Assembly (NCBI GenBank): GCA_050012355.1
Contig: JBEKHI010000111.1
Span: 1 to 23,573, forward strand
Origin: JBEKHI01 sp050012355
GTDB lineage: Bacteria; Actinomycetota; Actinomycetes; Streptosporangiales; Streptosporangiaceae
Direction: 5' to 3'
DNA: 23,573 nucleotides
Position 1 is the first letter of the stretch. Each line of letters opens with the position of its first letter. Of the stretch, positions 1 to 7,283 are shown piece after piece. The translations under genes and the position numbers were made by a program. The notes below the pieces were generated by a model. That model searched no databases. It saw nothing but the letters and a program-made list of their open reading frames with translations, and had not been told where the DNA came from.

Positions 1-1137
1 GCAGGCGTTGTTCAGGGGAGCCTGCCGCGCTGGCCGGTGGACTACCAGACGCTGGAGCGGAACGGGTCGGCGGCCCTTCCGGACTGGATCCTGTCTTTCG
101 TAGCGGGAGGCGCCGGTGCCGGGCGCACCCAGCGTGCCAACGTGGAGGCTTTCGGCGGCTGGGGGATCGTGCCGCGGATGATGCGGCAGGCCACCAAGCG
201 CGACCTGTCGGTGTCGCTGTTCGGGCTCGAGCTGCCCAGCCCGCTGTTCCTGGCCCCGATCGGGGTCACCGGCATCTGCTCGCAGGACTTCCACGGCGAC
301 CTCGCCCTAGCAGGAGCTGTCGCCCGCACCGGTGTGCCGTGGGCCGTGACGACCCTGGCCCAAGACCCCCTAGAGCAGGTGGCCGCCCGGCTTGGCGACA
401 CCCCTGGGTTCTTCCAGCTGTACACGCCCAGCGACCGCGATGTCGCCACCAGTTTGATCCAGCGAGCCGAGCACGCCGGGTACCGCGCTCTTATCGTCAC
501 CCTCGACAGCTGGATATCCGGCTGGCGCCCTGGGGACCTGAACCTCGCGAACACCCCGGAACTCCGTGGCTACGTCCTGGCCAACTACTTCTCGGACCCG
601 TATTTCCGCAAGCGCCTGGCCAAGAGCCCCGAGGATGACCCGCGCGCCGCGGTGGCGGAGTGGGTGAAGATCTTCGGGCTCTCGGTGGGCTGGGACGATC
701 TCGCCTGGATGCGGGACGCCACCAGCCTGCCGATCGTGCTCAAGGGCATCAACCACCCCGACGACGTGCGCCGGGCCAAGGACTACGGCGTCGACGGCAT
801 TTACTGCTCCAACCACGGCGGCCGGCAGGCGGACGGCGGCCTCCCGGCCCTTGAGGCCCTGCCCGACGTGGTCGCCGCCGCGGGCGACACCCCGGTGCTC
901 TTCGACTCCGGTGTCCGCACCGGCGCCGATGCGGTCAAAGCCCTGGCCCTAGGCGCTACCGCAGTGGGGATCGGCCGCCCCTATATCTACGCGCTGGCCC
1001 TCGGTGGTGAGGACGCCGTGGTGCACATTATCCGCTCGCTGCTCGCCGAGGCCGACCTGCTCATGGCCGTGGACGGCTACCCCACCCTGGCCGACCTGCG
1101 CGTTGACGGGGCGATCCGGCGGGTCCCCGGCCGCTGA
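1..1137 (+). CDS. FMN-dependent alpha-hydroxy-acid oxidase, lactate 2-monooxygenase-like (5' end outside window)
   Basis: Flavoenzyme of the glycolate oxidase/lactate 2-monooxygenase/mandelate dehydrogenase family, which oxidises 2-hydroxy acids such as L-lactate in the cytoplasm. The frame is open to base 1. The residues before GTG 37 (GVVQGSLPRWPV) fit the N-terminal part of lactate-2-monooxygenase-like proteins, so the real start probably lies upstream and the GTG is internal. Visible landmarks are YVAGG-like VAGGAGAGRTQRAN near the N-terminus, the FMN-binding stretch APIGVTGICSQDFHGD, the lysine of VLKGI (codon 742), the catalytic histidine and arginine of SNHGGRQ (codons 814 and 823), and the phosphate-binding DSGVRTGADAVKAL and GIGRPYIYAL segments. 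The 378 visible residues nearly fill the usual length of about 390. The family is certain; the exact substrate is not. Confidence 0.9.
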   Translation, partial: AGVVQGSLPRWPVDYQTLERNGSAALPDWILSFVAGGAGAGRTQRANVEAFGGWGIVPRMMRQATKRDLSVSLFGLELPSPLFLAPIGVTGICSQDFHGDLALAGAVARTGVPWAVTTLAQDPLEQVAARLGDTPGFFQLYTPSDRDVATSLIQRAEHAGYRALIVTLDSWISGWRPGDLNLANTPELRGYVLANYFSDPYFRKRLAKSPEDDPRAAVAEWVKIFGLSVGWDDLAWMRDATSLPIVLKGINHPDDVRRAKDYGVDGIYCSNHGGRQADGGLPALEALPDVVAAAGDTPVLFDSGVRTGADAVKALALGATAVGIGRPYIYALALGGEDAVVHIIRSLLAEADLLMAVDGYPTLADLRVDGAIRRVPGR

Positions 1138-1249
1138 CCGTCATGGCCGCCACGCGTCAACGATCCTGGTTCTCGCTGGCCAAGACCCGCGACACTGCTC
1201 CAGCCTGGTCACTGCCGGCCCGCAGACCGGCGGCCCGATCGGACAGCTT

Positions 1250-1590
1250 CTATGGGCTGTCGTGCACATCGGCGAGCATGGCGAGGACTTGGCCGGCTTC
1301 AGGGACGCCGAGTTCGCGATAAAGGGCGACGGATTGCTGCCAGTGGGGCGGGCTTGGCCAGGATCGTCGGCAGCCTGGCATGCACCGCCCAGACCGTGGT
1401 GGGCGCAAGCCCGCTGGTACTTGTCTCCTCTCGCTGGCCATAGCGAGCGCGGCGGAGTGCTGGGTGCGGGCCTGGCCGGACTGACCTGCGGCTAGGGCGA
1501 GTTCACCTAGGCCGTTGAGCATCTCGGCTTCACCGGTCCGGTCGCCGGTGTCGCGGCAGAGAGTGAGGGCCGGCGCGGTGGGATGCTGGC
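1250..1590 (-). pseudogene. Decayed C-terminal TPR fragment of an AfsR/NB-ARC-TPR-type regulator
   Basis: Minus-strand remnant. Frame A reads ALTLCRDTGDRTGEAE then MLNGLGELALAAGQSGQART, the TPR rhythm typical of the C-terminal part of actinobacterial BTAD/NB-ARC/TPR regulators. Near 1428 the homology moves to another frame (GDKYQRACAHHGLGGACQ, then AADDPGQAR), and near 1345 it returns to frame A (HWQQSVALYRELGVPEAGQ). It ends at a TAG at 1252-1250. Two compensating indels in one TPR unit are strong evidence of decay. Upstream on the minus strand an in-frame TAA near 1600 ends the homology, so the ATPase and DNA-binding parts are gone. The start of the neighbouring plus-strand hydrolase abuts the break. 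TPR identity is read from motif rhythm only; assignment to AfsR-like proteins is inference. Confidence 0.7.
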
Positions 1591-2865
1591 GTGGTGGTTA
1601 CCTTCCGGGCAGAGCAGTTCAGTGTCGGGGTGGGCGAGGCGGTCCTCGCTGACCTTCATGCGCGGATCTGGAACACGCGGTGGCCGGAGGCCGCACCGGG
1701 TGCGCCGTGGGAGCAGGGCACCGACCTGGATTACCTGAAGGACCTGCTGGGGTACTGGGCGGACGGCTTCGACTGGCGCGCGCAAGAACGCTGGCTGAAC
1801 GGGTTTCATCATTTCCGGGCCGAGATCGACGGTATCCGAGTGCATTTCGTGCATGAGCGGGCCCGCAGCGGCCGCGGCATCCCGCTGATCTTGACCAACG
1901 GCTGGCCGAGCTGCTTCGCCGAATTCCTGCCGCTAGTGCCGCGGCTGACGGACCCGGCCGCGCATGACATTGACGGGCCCGGTTTCGACGTGGTCATCCC
2001 CTCGCTACCGGGCTACGGATTCTCCAGCAGGCCAGCCAGGACGGGGGTGACATGCCGGTACACGGCGGGGCTGTGGCACCGCCTGATGCGCGGCCTGGGC
2101 TATCAGCGCTACGGCGCGCACGGCGGCGACTTCGGTTCCGCCGTCACGACGTTCATGGCACTGGACGACCCGGCGCCTATGCTCGGCATTCACCTGTCCA
2201 ACCTGGACCTCGCGCCCTTTACCGGAGCAGCGGCGCGGCCGTTGTCCGCGGCAGAACGCGTCTACCTGGCCCAGTACCAGCGATGGCGTGACGATGACCG
2301 CGGCTACGGCGCGATCCAGTCGACGCGGCCCCAGACGGTCGGCTACGGCCTCAACGACTCGCCAGCCGGCCTGGCTGCCTGGGTACTGGAGAAGTGGCGC
2401 GGCTGGTCCGATTCCGGCGGGGACATCAGCGCCACCTTCTCCCGCGACTTTCTGCTCACCGTGCTGACCCTGTACTGGGCCACCCAGACGATCACGTCCT
2501 CCATGCGGGATTACGTGGACAACCGATGGCTGGCAGCCGAGCTGGGCCCCGCCGACGCGGTCACGGTGCCCACCGCGGTCGCTGTCTTTGCGCACCAGTT
2601 CATCGATGACGGCACACCTCCCCGCGAGTGGGCCGAGCGGCTGTACAACATCCGCCGGTGGACACCCATGCCCAGCGGTGGCCACTTCCCCTCTGCCGAG
2701 CAACCCAACCTGCTCAGCCGCGACATCGCAGCCTTCTTTAACGAACTCGCCGCAGCGGAGCATGCCCCCGCAGCTGCTGAGCTCGCCCGGGCGCACATGC
2801 CCCGACATGCAACGGGTGAGGATCCTTCTCACCGCCCGGCGACCAGCCCAGAACATCGTGTTTAA
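1591..2865 (+). CDS. Epoxide hydrolase family protein (EHN domain plus alpha/beta hydrolase)
   Basis: Microsomal-type epoxide hydrolase-like protein, 424 residues, expected to open epoxides to diols through an aspartyl ester intermediate. The N-terminal EHN domain is visible (residues 1-110: LADLHARIWNTRWPEA, then WEQGTDLDYLKDLLGYW). The hydrolase core follows, with candidate nucleophile Asp180 in GGDFGS, the GYGFSS segment, and His365 in SGGHFPSAEQP with a nearby Glu369 that may complete the charge relay. The oxyanion motif usually written HGWP is NGWP here (Asn103), which is atypical. Two GTG codons (1591, 1594) follow a purine-rich GGTGGGA at a suitable distance; I chose the first. The last 35 residues are low-complexity and charged, longer than most family members. 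No signal peptide is seen. Substrate unknown. Confidence 0.88.
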   Translation: MVVTFRAEQFSVGVGEAVLADLHARIWNTRWPEAAPGAPWEQGTDLDYLKDLLGYWADGFDWRAQERWLNGFHHFRAEIDGIRVHFVHERARSGRGIPLILTNGWPSCFAEFLPLVPRLTDPAAHDIDGPGFDVVIPSLPGYGFSSRPARTGVTCRYTAGLWHRLMRGLGYQRYGAHGGDFGSAVTTFMALDDPAPMLGIHLSNLDLAPFTGAAARPLSAAERVYLAQYQRWRDDDRGYGAIQSTRPQTVGYGLNDSPAGLAAWVLEKWRGWSDSGGDISATFSRDFLLTVLTLYWATQTITSSMRDYVDNRWLAAELGPADAVTVPTAVAVFAHQFIDDGTPPREWAERLYNIRRWTPMPSGGHFPSAEQPNLLSRDIAAFFNELAAAEHAPAAAELARAHMPRHATGEDPSHRPATSPEHRV

Positions 2866-2934
2866 CTGACCAATCTCCGCCCGCACCGGGTCTCGACGCT
2901 GGATGCCGGTTTGACCGGGGAGCGCGGACGGGTT

Positions 2935-2959
2935 GCCCGGGGATCAAGCGCACCCGGGC
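2935..2959. terminator. Possible hairpin between convergent genes
   Basis: A 7-bp perfect stem (GCCCGGG at 2935-2941 with CCCGGGC at 2953-2959) around an 11-nt loop lies between the 3' ends of the epoxide hydrolase and the convergent L,D-transpeptidase remnant. There is no T-run, as is common in actinobacteria, and GC-rich DNA makes such stems frequent, so support is modest. Confidence 0.35.
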
Positions 2960-3018
2960 TCGGGCGGGTGCCCGTGATGGTGGCCGGGGAAGGGCGTCAG
3001 CTCGCCGGCCGGCCAAAG

Positions 3019-3791
3019 TTAGCTGGTGATCATGACGGGGCTGCCCAGCGGGATGCGGGACAGTACCCGGAGCGCGGCGGCAGGAACGCGCACGCAGCCG
3101 TGACTGACTGCATGGCCGAATACAGTCTTGTCGGGCCAGCCGTGCAGAGCGACTGTGCCGGGTCCGCCGCCGAAGGTGTCGAGAGTGGCCGAGTGCACGC
3201 CAAGCGGGAGGATCAGCGGGCTGTAGGCCGGCTGGGCGGGAGAGAGGGAGGCGAGCAGGAACGTCCGCCCGGTAGGGGTAGGCTCACCCGGTAGGCGCTG
3301 GAGGCCGCCTGCAGTCCGCTGCCGCCGGAGTAGATCCATCCGGTTGACCGGTTCGGCCTGCTTGGCAGCAGGACTCGTTCCCATCCCGGCTGTGTCTGCA
3401 CGACCGGTACCCATGTCGGGTTGTCCAGCTCGGTGGGGGGCAGCGCTCCCACTGGCGGGCCGCCCGGGCGGGCGTAGACCACCTGTGTGACTGCGGGATG
3501 CGTTACGAGTCCGCTCTCGATGGCGAACGGGTCTGGGTCCTGCGGCGCGCCGCGCAATGTCGTGAAGGTCGTAGCACGCGGCAATCGGGCTGCTTGCGCT
3601 GAGGACACCGCCTGTGGCGGAACCGGACGCGGAGAGAGGCGCGAGAGAGCCGCTGACGCGAAATGCGACGGCGCGCTTGTTCCGCAGGCGGCGGCAAGGG
3701 TCATGACGGCCAGTGCCGTAGCGCACGCGGCTGCCTTTACTGGCCAGGCAGCCCTCTGGCCGTGCCTGCCAGACCGAAAGTGATCATGCAC
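3019..3791 (-). pseudogene. L,D-transpeptidase (YkuD) lipoprotein, broken by internal deletion and frameshift
   Basis: Cell-wall enzyme family forming 3-3 cross-links in peptidoglycan. The likely start is GTG at 3791-3789, with GGAGG 7 nt upstream on the minus strand. Residues 13-36 form a lipoprotein signal (TALAVMTLAAAC, lipobox cysteine 36), so the product would be membrane-anchored outside the cell. The N-terminal frame runs through TQVVYARPGG, NPTWVPVVQTQPGWERVLLP and STGWIYSGGSGLQ to SSAYRV. The catalytic half continues in a different frame from GEPTPTGRTFLLASL through PLGVHSATLDTFGG, HGWPDKTVFG and SHGCVRVP, where the active-site Cys and His are intact, to the stop at 3019. At the junction (about 3288-3300) roughly 25 residues normally found between the YRV strand and the PTPTG motif are missing. 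As sequenced, no single frame makes a full enzyme. Confidence 0.8.
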
Positions 3792-4230
3792 GGAGAACCT
3801 CCGGAAAGATACTAGTGCTGTACTAAATTGCCGTTTCCGACATTTGCCCGCAGAAGGAATTATGGCGCCGAAGTCATGTGGCGACCCGAAAGGGGAGCAA
3901 TTCCTGCTTCGTGAGAGCGGTCCGCATCGTAGCACCACAGAATTTTCTTTATCATGTCGCCCGCCGTCCAGTTCCGTTGGGATTCAGCCCGGTCAGCAGG
4001 ACTTATTTCCGGCATTCCGTTTGGGCACGTGTCCTGCCTGCAGTCGCGGATATCTCCAGGTAGTATGCCCGATGGGGCGCGCAGAGGTTCCGGGGATTTA
4101 TGAGCCACTGATGACCGCTCCGCGGGGACTTACGGTTAGCTGGCTGCGCACGCGGCCGAACATCTCGGCTCATCGACGTATATGACAGCCGGGCATGTCC
4201 GGCATTTTTATAGGGGGAAAGTCCGGTTAA
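3792..4230. other. 439-nt intergenic region without a recognised gene
   Basis: Divergent gap between the L,D-transpeptidase remnant and the DUF3494 gene, less GC-rich than its surroundings, with AT-rich patches near 3943-3955 (AATTTTCTTTATC) and 4204-4211. Short open frames on both strands show no protein-like motifs. I looked for c-di-AMP (ydaO) and cobalamin riboswitch signatures because of the cell-wall gene and a lone GCCACTG string, and found neither. It presumably carries the promoters and leaders of both neighbours. Confidence 0.5.
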
Positions 4231-5241
4231 ATGAAATCTGCCTTCACTTGTGCATCCCGTAGGCCACACAGGTTCCCCTGGCTGGGGGCGGGCTGTGTGC
4301 CTATTGCTGTCGCGGCCGTGGTGGTCGCTGCGCAATCGGGTGCGAGCGCCGCACAATCGCCAGTGGGTCTGGGGACGGCCAGCGCCTTCGCGGTCCTGGC
4401 CGGGACCACGGTCACCAACACCGGTCCCAGCGTTGTCACCGGGGACCTGGGCGTGAGCCCGGGCACCGCGGTAACCGGGTTTCCCCCGGGCACGGTGCTC
4501 GGGGCCCAGCACGACGCCGATGCTGTCGCGCTGCAAGCGCAATCTGACTTGACGACCGCATACAACGACGCCGCCGGCCGAACCCCGCCGGTCAGCGTCT
4601 CGGGTGACCTCGTCGGCAAGACCCTCACCCCCGGCGTCTATAAGTCCACGTCCTCCCTCGGGCTAACCGGCACGGTCACTCTCAACGGTGAGGGCGATCC
4701 CGGGGCCGTGTTCATCTTCCAGGTCGCATCCACGCTCATCACGGGATCAGCCAGCCATGTCGACCTCACCGGCGGCGCCCAGGCATGCAACATCTTCTGG
4801 CAAGTGGGCAGTTCGGCGACGCTGGGGACGCATTCCACCTTCGCGGGCAACGTCCTTGCCCTGACGTCAATCTCGGTAGAGACCGGCACCACCGTCGACG
4901 GTCGCGTGCTGGCGCGCAACGGCCAGGTCAGCCTCGATGACAACACGATCACAAGGGCCAACTGCACCATTCCGCCAACTCCTGGCCGAGGCCATCACCA
5001 CCATCACCCTGGCCGGGGCCACCATCACCGCCCTGGTCACGGCTACCATCACCCCCCTGGCCGGAGCCACCATCACCACCCTGGTCACGGCTACCATCAC
5101 CCCCCTGGCCGGAGCCACCATCACCACCCTGGTCACGGCCATCACCACCACCCTGGTCGCTGCCACCATCACCACCACCACGGGGTCGCCCCGGCACCTG
5201 TTCCCAAGCCGGTCAGCGTGAACTTCGGCGTGACCGGCTGA
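4231..5241 (+). CDS. Secreted DUF3494 (ice-binding-like) protein with histidine-rich repeat tail
   Basis: 336 residues. An N-terminal signal sequence (hydrophobic VPIAVAAVVVAAQ, probable cleavage after GASA) is followed by a DUF3494 beta-solenoid of about residues 45-245: GTASAFAVLAGTTVTNTGPS, VVTGDLGVSPGTAVTGF, LTPGVYKSTSSLGLTGTVTL, AVFIFQVASTLITG, NIFWQVGSSATLGTHSTFAG and TVDGRVLARNGQVSLDDNTI, ending in ANC. This is the fold of bacterial ice-binding proteins, although many actinobacterial members have no shown ice activity and may be adhesins. Residues 250-316 form a tail with about 33 histidines, built from PGHGYHHPPGRSHHHH units and one Cys. The end (PKPVSVNFGVTG) has no LPXTG anchor. A GGGGGAAAG about 9 nt before the ATG is the likely ribosome site. 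The domain call is confident; metal binding by the tail is inference. Confidence 0.88.
   Translation: MKSAFTCASRRPHRFPWLGAGCVPIAVAAVVVAAQSGASAAQSPVGLGTASAFAVLAGTTVTNTGPSVVTGDLGVSPGTAVTGFPPGTVLGAQHDADAVALQAQSDLTTAYNDAAGRTPPVSVSGDLVGKTLTPGVYKSTSSLGLTGTVTLNGEGDPGAVFIFQVASTLITGSASHVDLTGGAQACNIFWQVGSSATLGTHSTFAGNVLALTSISVETGTTVDGRVLARNGQVSLDDNTITRANCTIPPTPGRGHHHHHPGRGHHHRPGHGYHHPPGRSHHHHPGHGYHHPPGRSHHHHPGHGHHHHPGRCHHHHHHGVAPAPVPKPVSVNFGVTG
5032..5127 (+). repeat. Two exact tandem copies of a 48-nt His-rich coding repeat
   Basis: Units at 5032-5079 and 5080-5127 each encode PGHGYHHPPGRSHHHH. Degenerate units flank them on both sides (about 4978-5031 and 5128-5178). The near-identity at DNA level suggests recent expansion by slippage or unequal exchange; copy number may vary between strains and is also prone to assembly collapse. 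Confidence 0.9.
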
Positions 5242-5514
5242 CGACTCCCGTAACCAGCCACTATGGAGGTCGGCCGCTAGGAAACGGCTGGATCCGGATT
5301 GTCGCTGATTATTCCTGCAGCGAACCCGGGCAACCGGATCGGGTGCCTTCAGCTGCGCACCGCACTGCCACCCTGAAACAGGCGGCAGGGACAAGCTCGG
5401 AGTCATCGCTCGCAAAACTCGGCTGAACCCGGCGGCTACTCGCCGATTGCTGCAACCGCATGCGACCAGAGGATCGGCCTCGCTGCCGTCGCGGACGGCC
5501 AACTCGCCGCAGGA

Positions 5515-5544
5515 GACGGCCCCGCCCGCGTGGGCGGGGCCGTC
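5515..5544. terminator. Strong GC-rich hairpin, likely terminator
   Basis: Perfect 13-bp stem (5515-5527 with 5532-5544) closed by a 4-nt loop GCGT. It stands 273 nt after the DUF3494 stop and before the sigma-factor remnant. No U-tract follows (CTTGAGTG), as in many actinobacterial terminators. The stretch 5242-5514 before it shows no convincing gene. Confidence 0.65.
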
Positions 5545-5615
5545 CTTGAGTGCTAGTCCGGCGGTGCCGGGGCGTAGCCGACTGGCCGGGCGGTGAAGGT
5601 GCCCCGGCCCTGTGT

Positions 5616-5644
5616 CCGGCTACGCAGCCGGTTCGCGTAGCCGG
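5616..5644. repeat. 9-bp inverted repeat at the broken edge of the sigma-factor fragment
   Basis: CCGGCTACG (5616-5624) pairs perfectly with CGTAGCCGG (5636-5644) around an 11-nt loop. The 3' arm overlaps the first codons of the truncated sigma-factor frame, so the repeat marks the point where homology begins. It could be the trace of the event that removed the rest of the gene, or a chance GC-rich stem. Confidence 0.5.
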
Positions 5645-5946
5645 AAAGCCAACTCCTGGCGGACATGACCGGCTCGCCGGTCGTCGAGCTGAACCGCGCG
5701 GTCGCGGTGGCCATGGCCGACGGCCCCGCGGCCGGGCTGACGCTGCTGCAGCACCTAGAGGCCGACGGCGCCCTGGCCGGCTACTACCTGCTGCCCGCGA
5801 CCCGGGCCGACTTCCTGCGTCGCCTTGGCCGGAACGAGGAAGCCGCCAGCGCCTACGAGGAGGCGGCCGCCCTTACCAGCACCGGCCCCGAGCGCCGGTT
5901 CCTGAACGCGCGGCTGGCAGAAGTCAGATCGCAAGGTGCGTTGTAA
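5641..5946 (+). pseudogene. C-terminal stump of an ECF sigma factor (DUF6596/TPR-like domain)
   Basis: From the in-frame TAG at 5638-5640 the frame reads PESQLLADMTGSPVVELNRA, then VAVAMADGPAAGLTLLQHLE, YYLLPATRADFLRRLGRNEE and GPERRFLNARLAEVRSQ, stopping at 5946. This matches the conserved helical C-terminal domain of the long ECF sigma factors of actinobacteria (the type annotated RNA polymerase sigma factor with DUF6596), which is thought to regulate sigma activity. The sigma-2 and sigma-4 DNA- and core-binding regions, about 300 residues upstream, are missing. An ATG at 5665 could give a 93-residue free-standing protein, but its upstream sequence has no good ribosome site. I treat it as a remnant. 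Family by pattern recognition. Confidence 0.72.
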
Positions 5947-5969
5947 ACCCGGCGGACGCGGCCAGCTGA

Positions 5970-5990
5970 GCGGTAGCGTTTGCTAGCCGC
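5970..5990. terminator. Possible small hairpin after the sigma-factor remnant
   Basis: GCGGTAGC (5970-5977) can pair with GCTAGCCGC (5982-5990), one bulged base, loop GTTT. It is 24 nt after the remnant's stop and 66 nt before the next start. Short and unaccompanied by a T-run. Confidence 0.3.
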
Positions 5991-6055
5991 GCCAGTGCAC
6001 GCCCCTCCTGGCTTGCGGCCATCCCAACCACTCCCGCGTTCACGAGGTGAGATCC

Positions 6056-6631
6056 ATGCAGATCACTGGCCTGTCGCCCTGTCTTGAGTACGCCCGAAAA
6101 ATTACTAGATATCCGCATTTCAGGACGATTGCTGAAATCGCCGGCGCGGCTGTGCTGCTCGGCGGCGGCGCCACCGCGGCCGCCGCGGTGCTGCCCGCTA
6201 CCACGAGCACCACGATTCACGGCTGCGAGAACACCAAGACCGGCGCGCTCAGCGTGCGACTCAGCTCCGCGTGCCCCAAGGGGACCACGGCCGTGTCCTG
6301 GAACACGACCGGACCCCAGGGACCCGCCGGGACGACAGGCGTCTTTGGCACCAAGACCAACACCGGCCCCGGTGACGACGGGGCCAGCAACCCATATTGC
6401 TATCTCGGTCAGATCGTTCTCAGCGCGGGGGTCACAGCCCCGCCTGGCTCCGTGCCCGCCAGTGGCCAGACCTTGTACATCAACGAGAACGAGGCCCTGT
6501 TCGCTCTCCTCGGGGTGATGTACGGCGGAAACGGCACGACGACCTTCAAGCTTCCCGACCTCAGGAAGTCCGCACCCGATGGCCTCACCTACTCCATCTG
6601 CGTGACCGGAATCTACCCGCCGGCGTCGTAA
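6056..6631 (+). CDS. Secreted or membrane-anchored phage tail collar-domain protein
   Basis: 191 residues from ATG 6056, chosen because CGAGG ends 8 nt upstream; a GTG at 6047 is the alternative. Residues about 25-45 (IAEIAGAAVLLGGGATAAAA) form a signal or anchor helix. Next comes a GCENTKTGALSVRL / CPKGTTAVSW module with a GPQGPAGTTG collagen-like patch, often seen in actinobacterial exported proteins. The C-terminal domain matches the tail-collar/microcystin-dependent protein fold: YLGQIVLSAGVTAPPGSVPA, SGQTLYINENEALFALLGVM and YGGNGTTTFKLPDL. In phages this domain sits in tail fibres; stand-alone bacterial copies are of unknown function. No other phage genes are nearby, so prophage origin is not supported. 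Short, with the usual glycine-rich C-terminus truncated to TYSICVTGIYPPAS. Confidence 0.8.
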   Translation: MQITGLSPCLEYARKITRYPHFRTIAEIAGAAVLLGGGATAAAAVLPATTSTTIHGCENTKTGALSVRLSSACPKGTTAVSWNTTGPQGPAGTTGVFGTKTNTGPGDDGASNPYCYLGQIVLSAGVTAPPGSVPASGQTLYINENEALFALLGVMYGGNGTTTFKLPDLRKSAPDGLTYSICVTGIYPPAS

Positions 6632-6688
6632 TCCGGGTGCCCGAGGCAACGGGCTGCGTCGTTATGGATTAATGAAGATCTTGAACTG

Positions 6689-6721
6689 CCGCGGGCGAGA
6701 CCGGCACCGGCTCGCCCGCGG
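6689..6721. terminator. Bidirectional terminator hairpin between convergent genes
   Basis: Perfect 11-bp stem CCGCGGGCGAG (6689-6699) with CTCGCCCGCGG (6711-6721), loop of 11 nt. It ends next to the TetR stop codon (6722-6724) and follows the collar-protein stop by 57 nt, so it can serve both genes. Confidence 0.75.
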
Positions 6722-7267
6722 TCAGCCGGGCGTGGTGCCGTGGCGTAGCAAATCCAGGCACCGGCCGGCTTGGTCGGAGTCGGCGCTGCTGACGGCGATC
6801 CCGGTGGCCACGGCGAGCAGGTCGGCCGCGGTGACGGTCGCGCGGACGGCGCCGTCGGCTTGCGCCCGGACCAGCAAGGCGGACGCCGTCGAGCGCATGG
6901 CCTGATGCCATTCGTCATACAGCGTCTCCTTGTCGCCGGAGATGGCGAACGCCAGGTCCCGCTTGGTTGCCACGTGCGCGATGAAGGCCCGGAGCCAGCC
7001 GAACAGCGCTTCTCCGGGCTCTTCGCCGGTCTCCCCCGCCGCACACAGGTCGGCTACTTCACTGGCGTACACCGCGACAATCAGCTCGCGGCGCGTCGGG
7101 AAGTGCCGGTACAGCGTGGCGTTGCCGGTCCCGGCCCGGCGGGCGATCTCATCGAGCGACGCGTCGGCGCCTTGCTCATCGAAGACCTCGCGGGCGGCGG
7201 CGAGCAGCAGTTCCCGGTTCCTGCGGGCGTCGGCGCGCAGCGGTCGTTCCCCGTCTGATCGCGGCAC
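6722..7267 (-). CDS. TetR/AcrR-family transcriptional repressor
   Basis: 181 residues from GTG 7267 (GGGGAG just upstream on the minus strand). The N-terminal TetR domain is clear: NRELLLAAAREVFDEQGADA, then the helix-turn-helix SLDEIARRAGTGNATLYRHF and PTRRELIVAVYASEV. The C-terminal ligand domain (residues about 80-181) is all-helical, with RAFIAHVATKRDLAFAISGD. It is divergent from the SnoaL-like gene with 93 nt between starts. Two similar palindromes in that gap are the expected operators, so it probably represses both itself and the SnoaL-like gene until an unknown ligand binds. Family certain; regulon inferred. Confidence 0.93.
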   Translation of the reverse strand: MPRSDGERPLRADARRNRELLLAAAREVFDEQGADASLDEIARRAGTGNATLYRHFPTRRELIVAVYASEVADLCAAGETGEEPGEALFGWLRAFIAHVATKRDLAFAISGDKETLYDEWHQAMRSTASALLVRAQADGAVRATVTAADLLAVATGIAVSSADSDQAGRCLDLLRHGTTPG

Positions 7268-7283
7268 GCCTGCTCCCCTCTTG

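Noticed and set aside
2005..2886. 293-codon minus-strand frame opposite the epoxide hydrolase
   Set aside because: No protein motifs; the plus strand carries recognisable EHN and hydrolase motifs.
3844..4185. Possible gene or riboswitch between the transpeptidase remnant and the DUF3494 gene
   Set aside because: No codon-level or motif support; the GCCACTG string lacks the other cobalamin-riboswitch elements, and no ydaO signature was found.
4937..5221. Thr/Ile/Leu-rich frame across the His-rich repeats
   Set aside because: It is only the repeat DNA read in another frame; the His-rich frame continues the DUF3494 gene.
5550..5969. 139-codon frame over the sigma-factor fragment
   Set aside because: The other frame shows the sigma C-terminal motifs; this one is Arg/Gly-rich shadow.
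6056..6631. Prophage remnant suggested by the tail-collar domain
   Set aside because: No integrase, capsid, portal or other tail genes in the window, and the protein has its own export signal.
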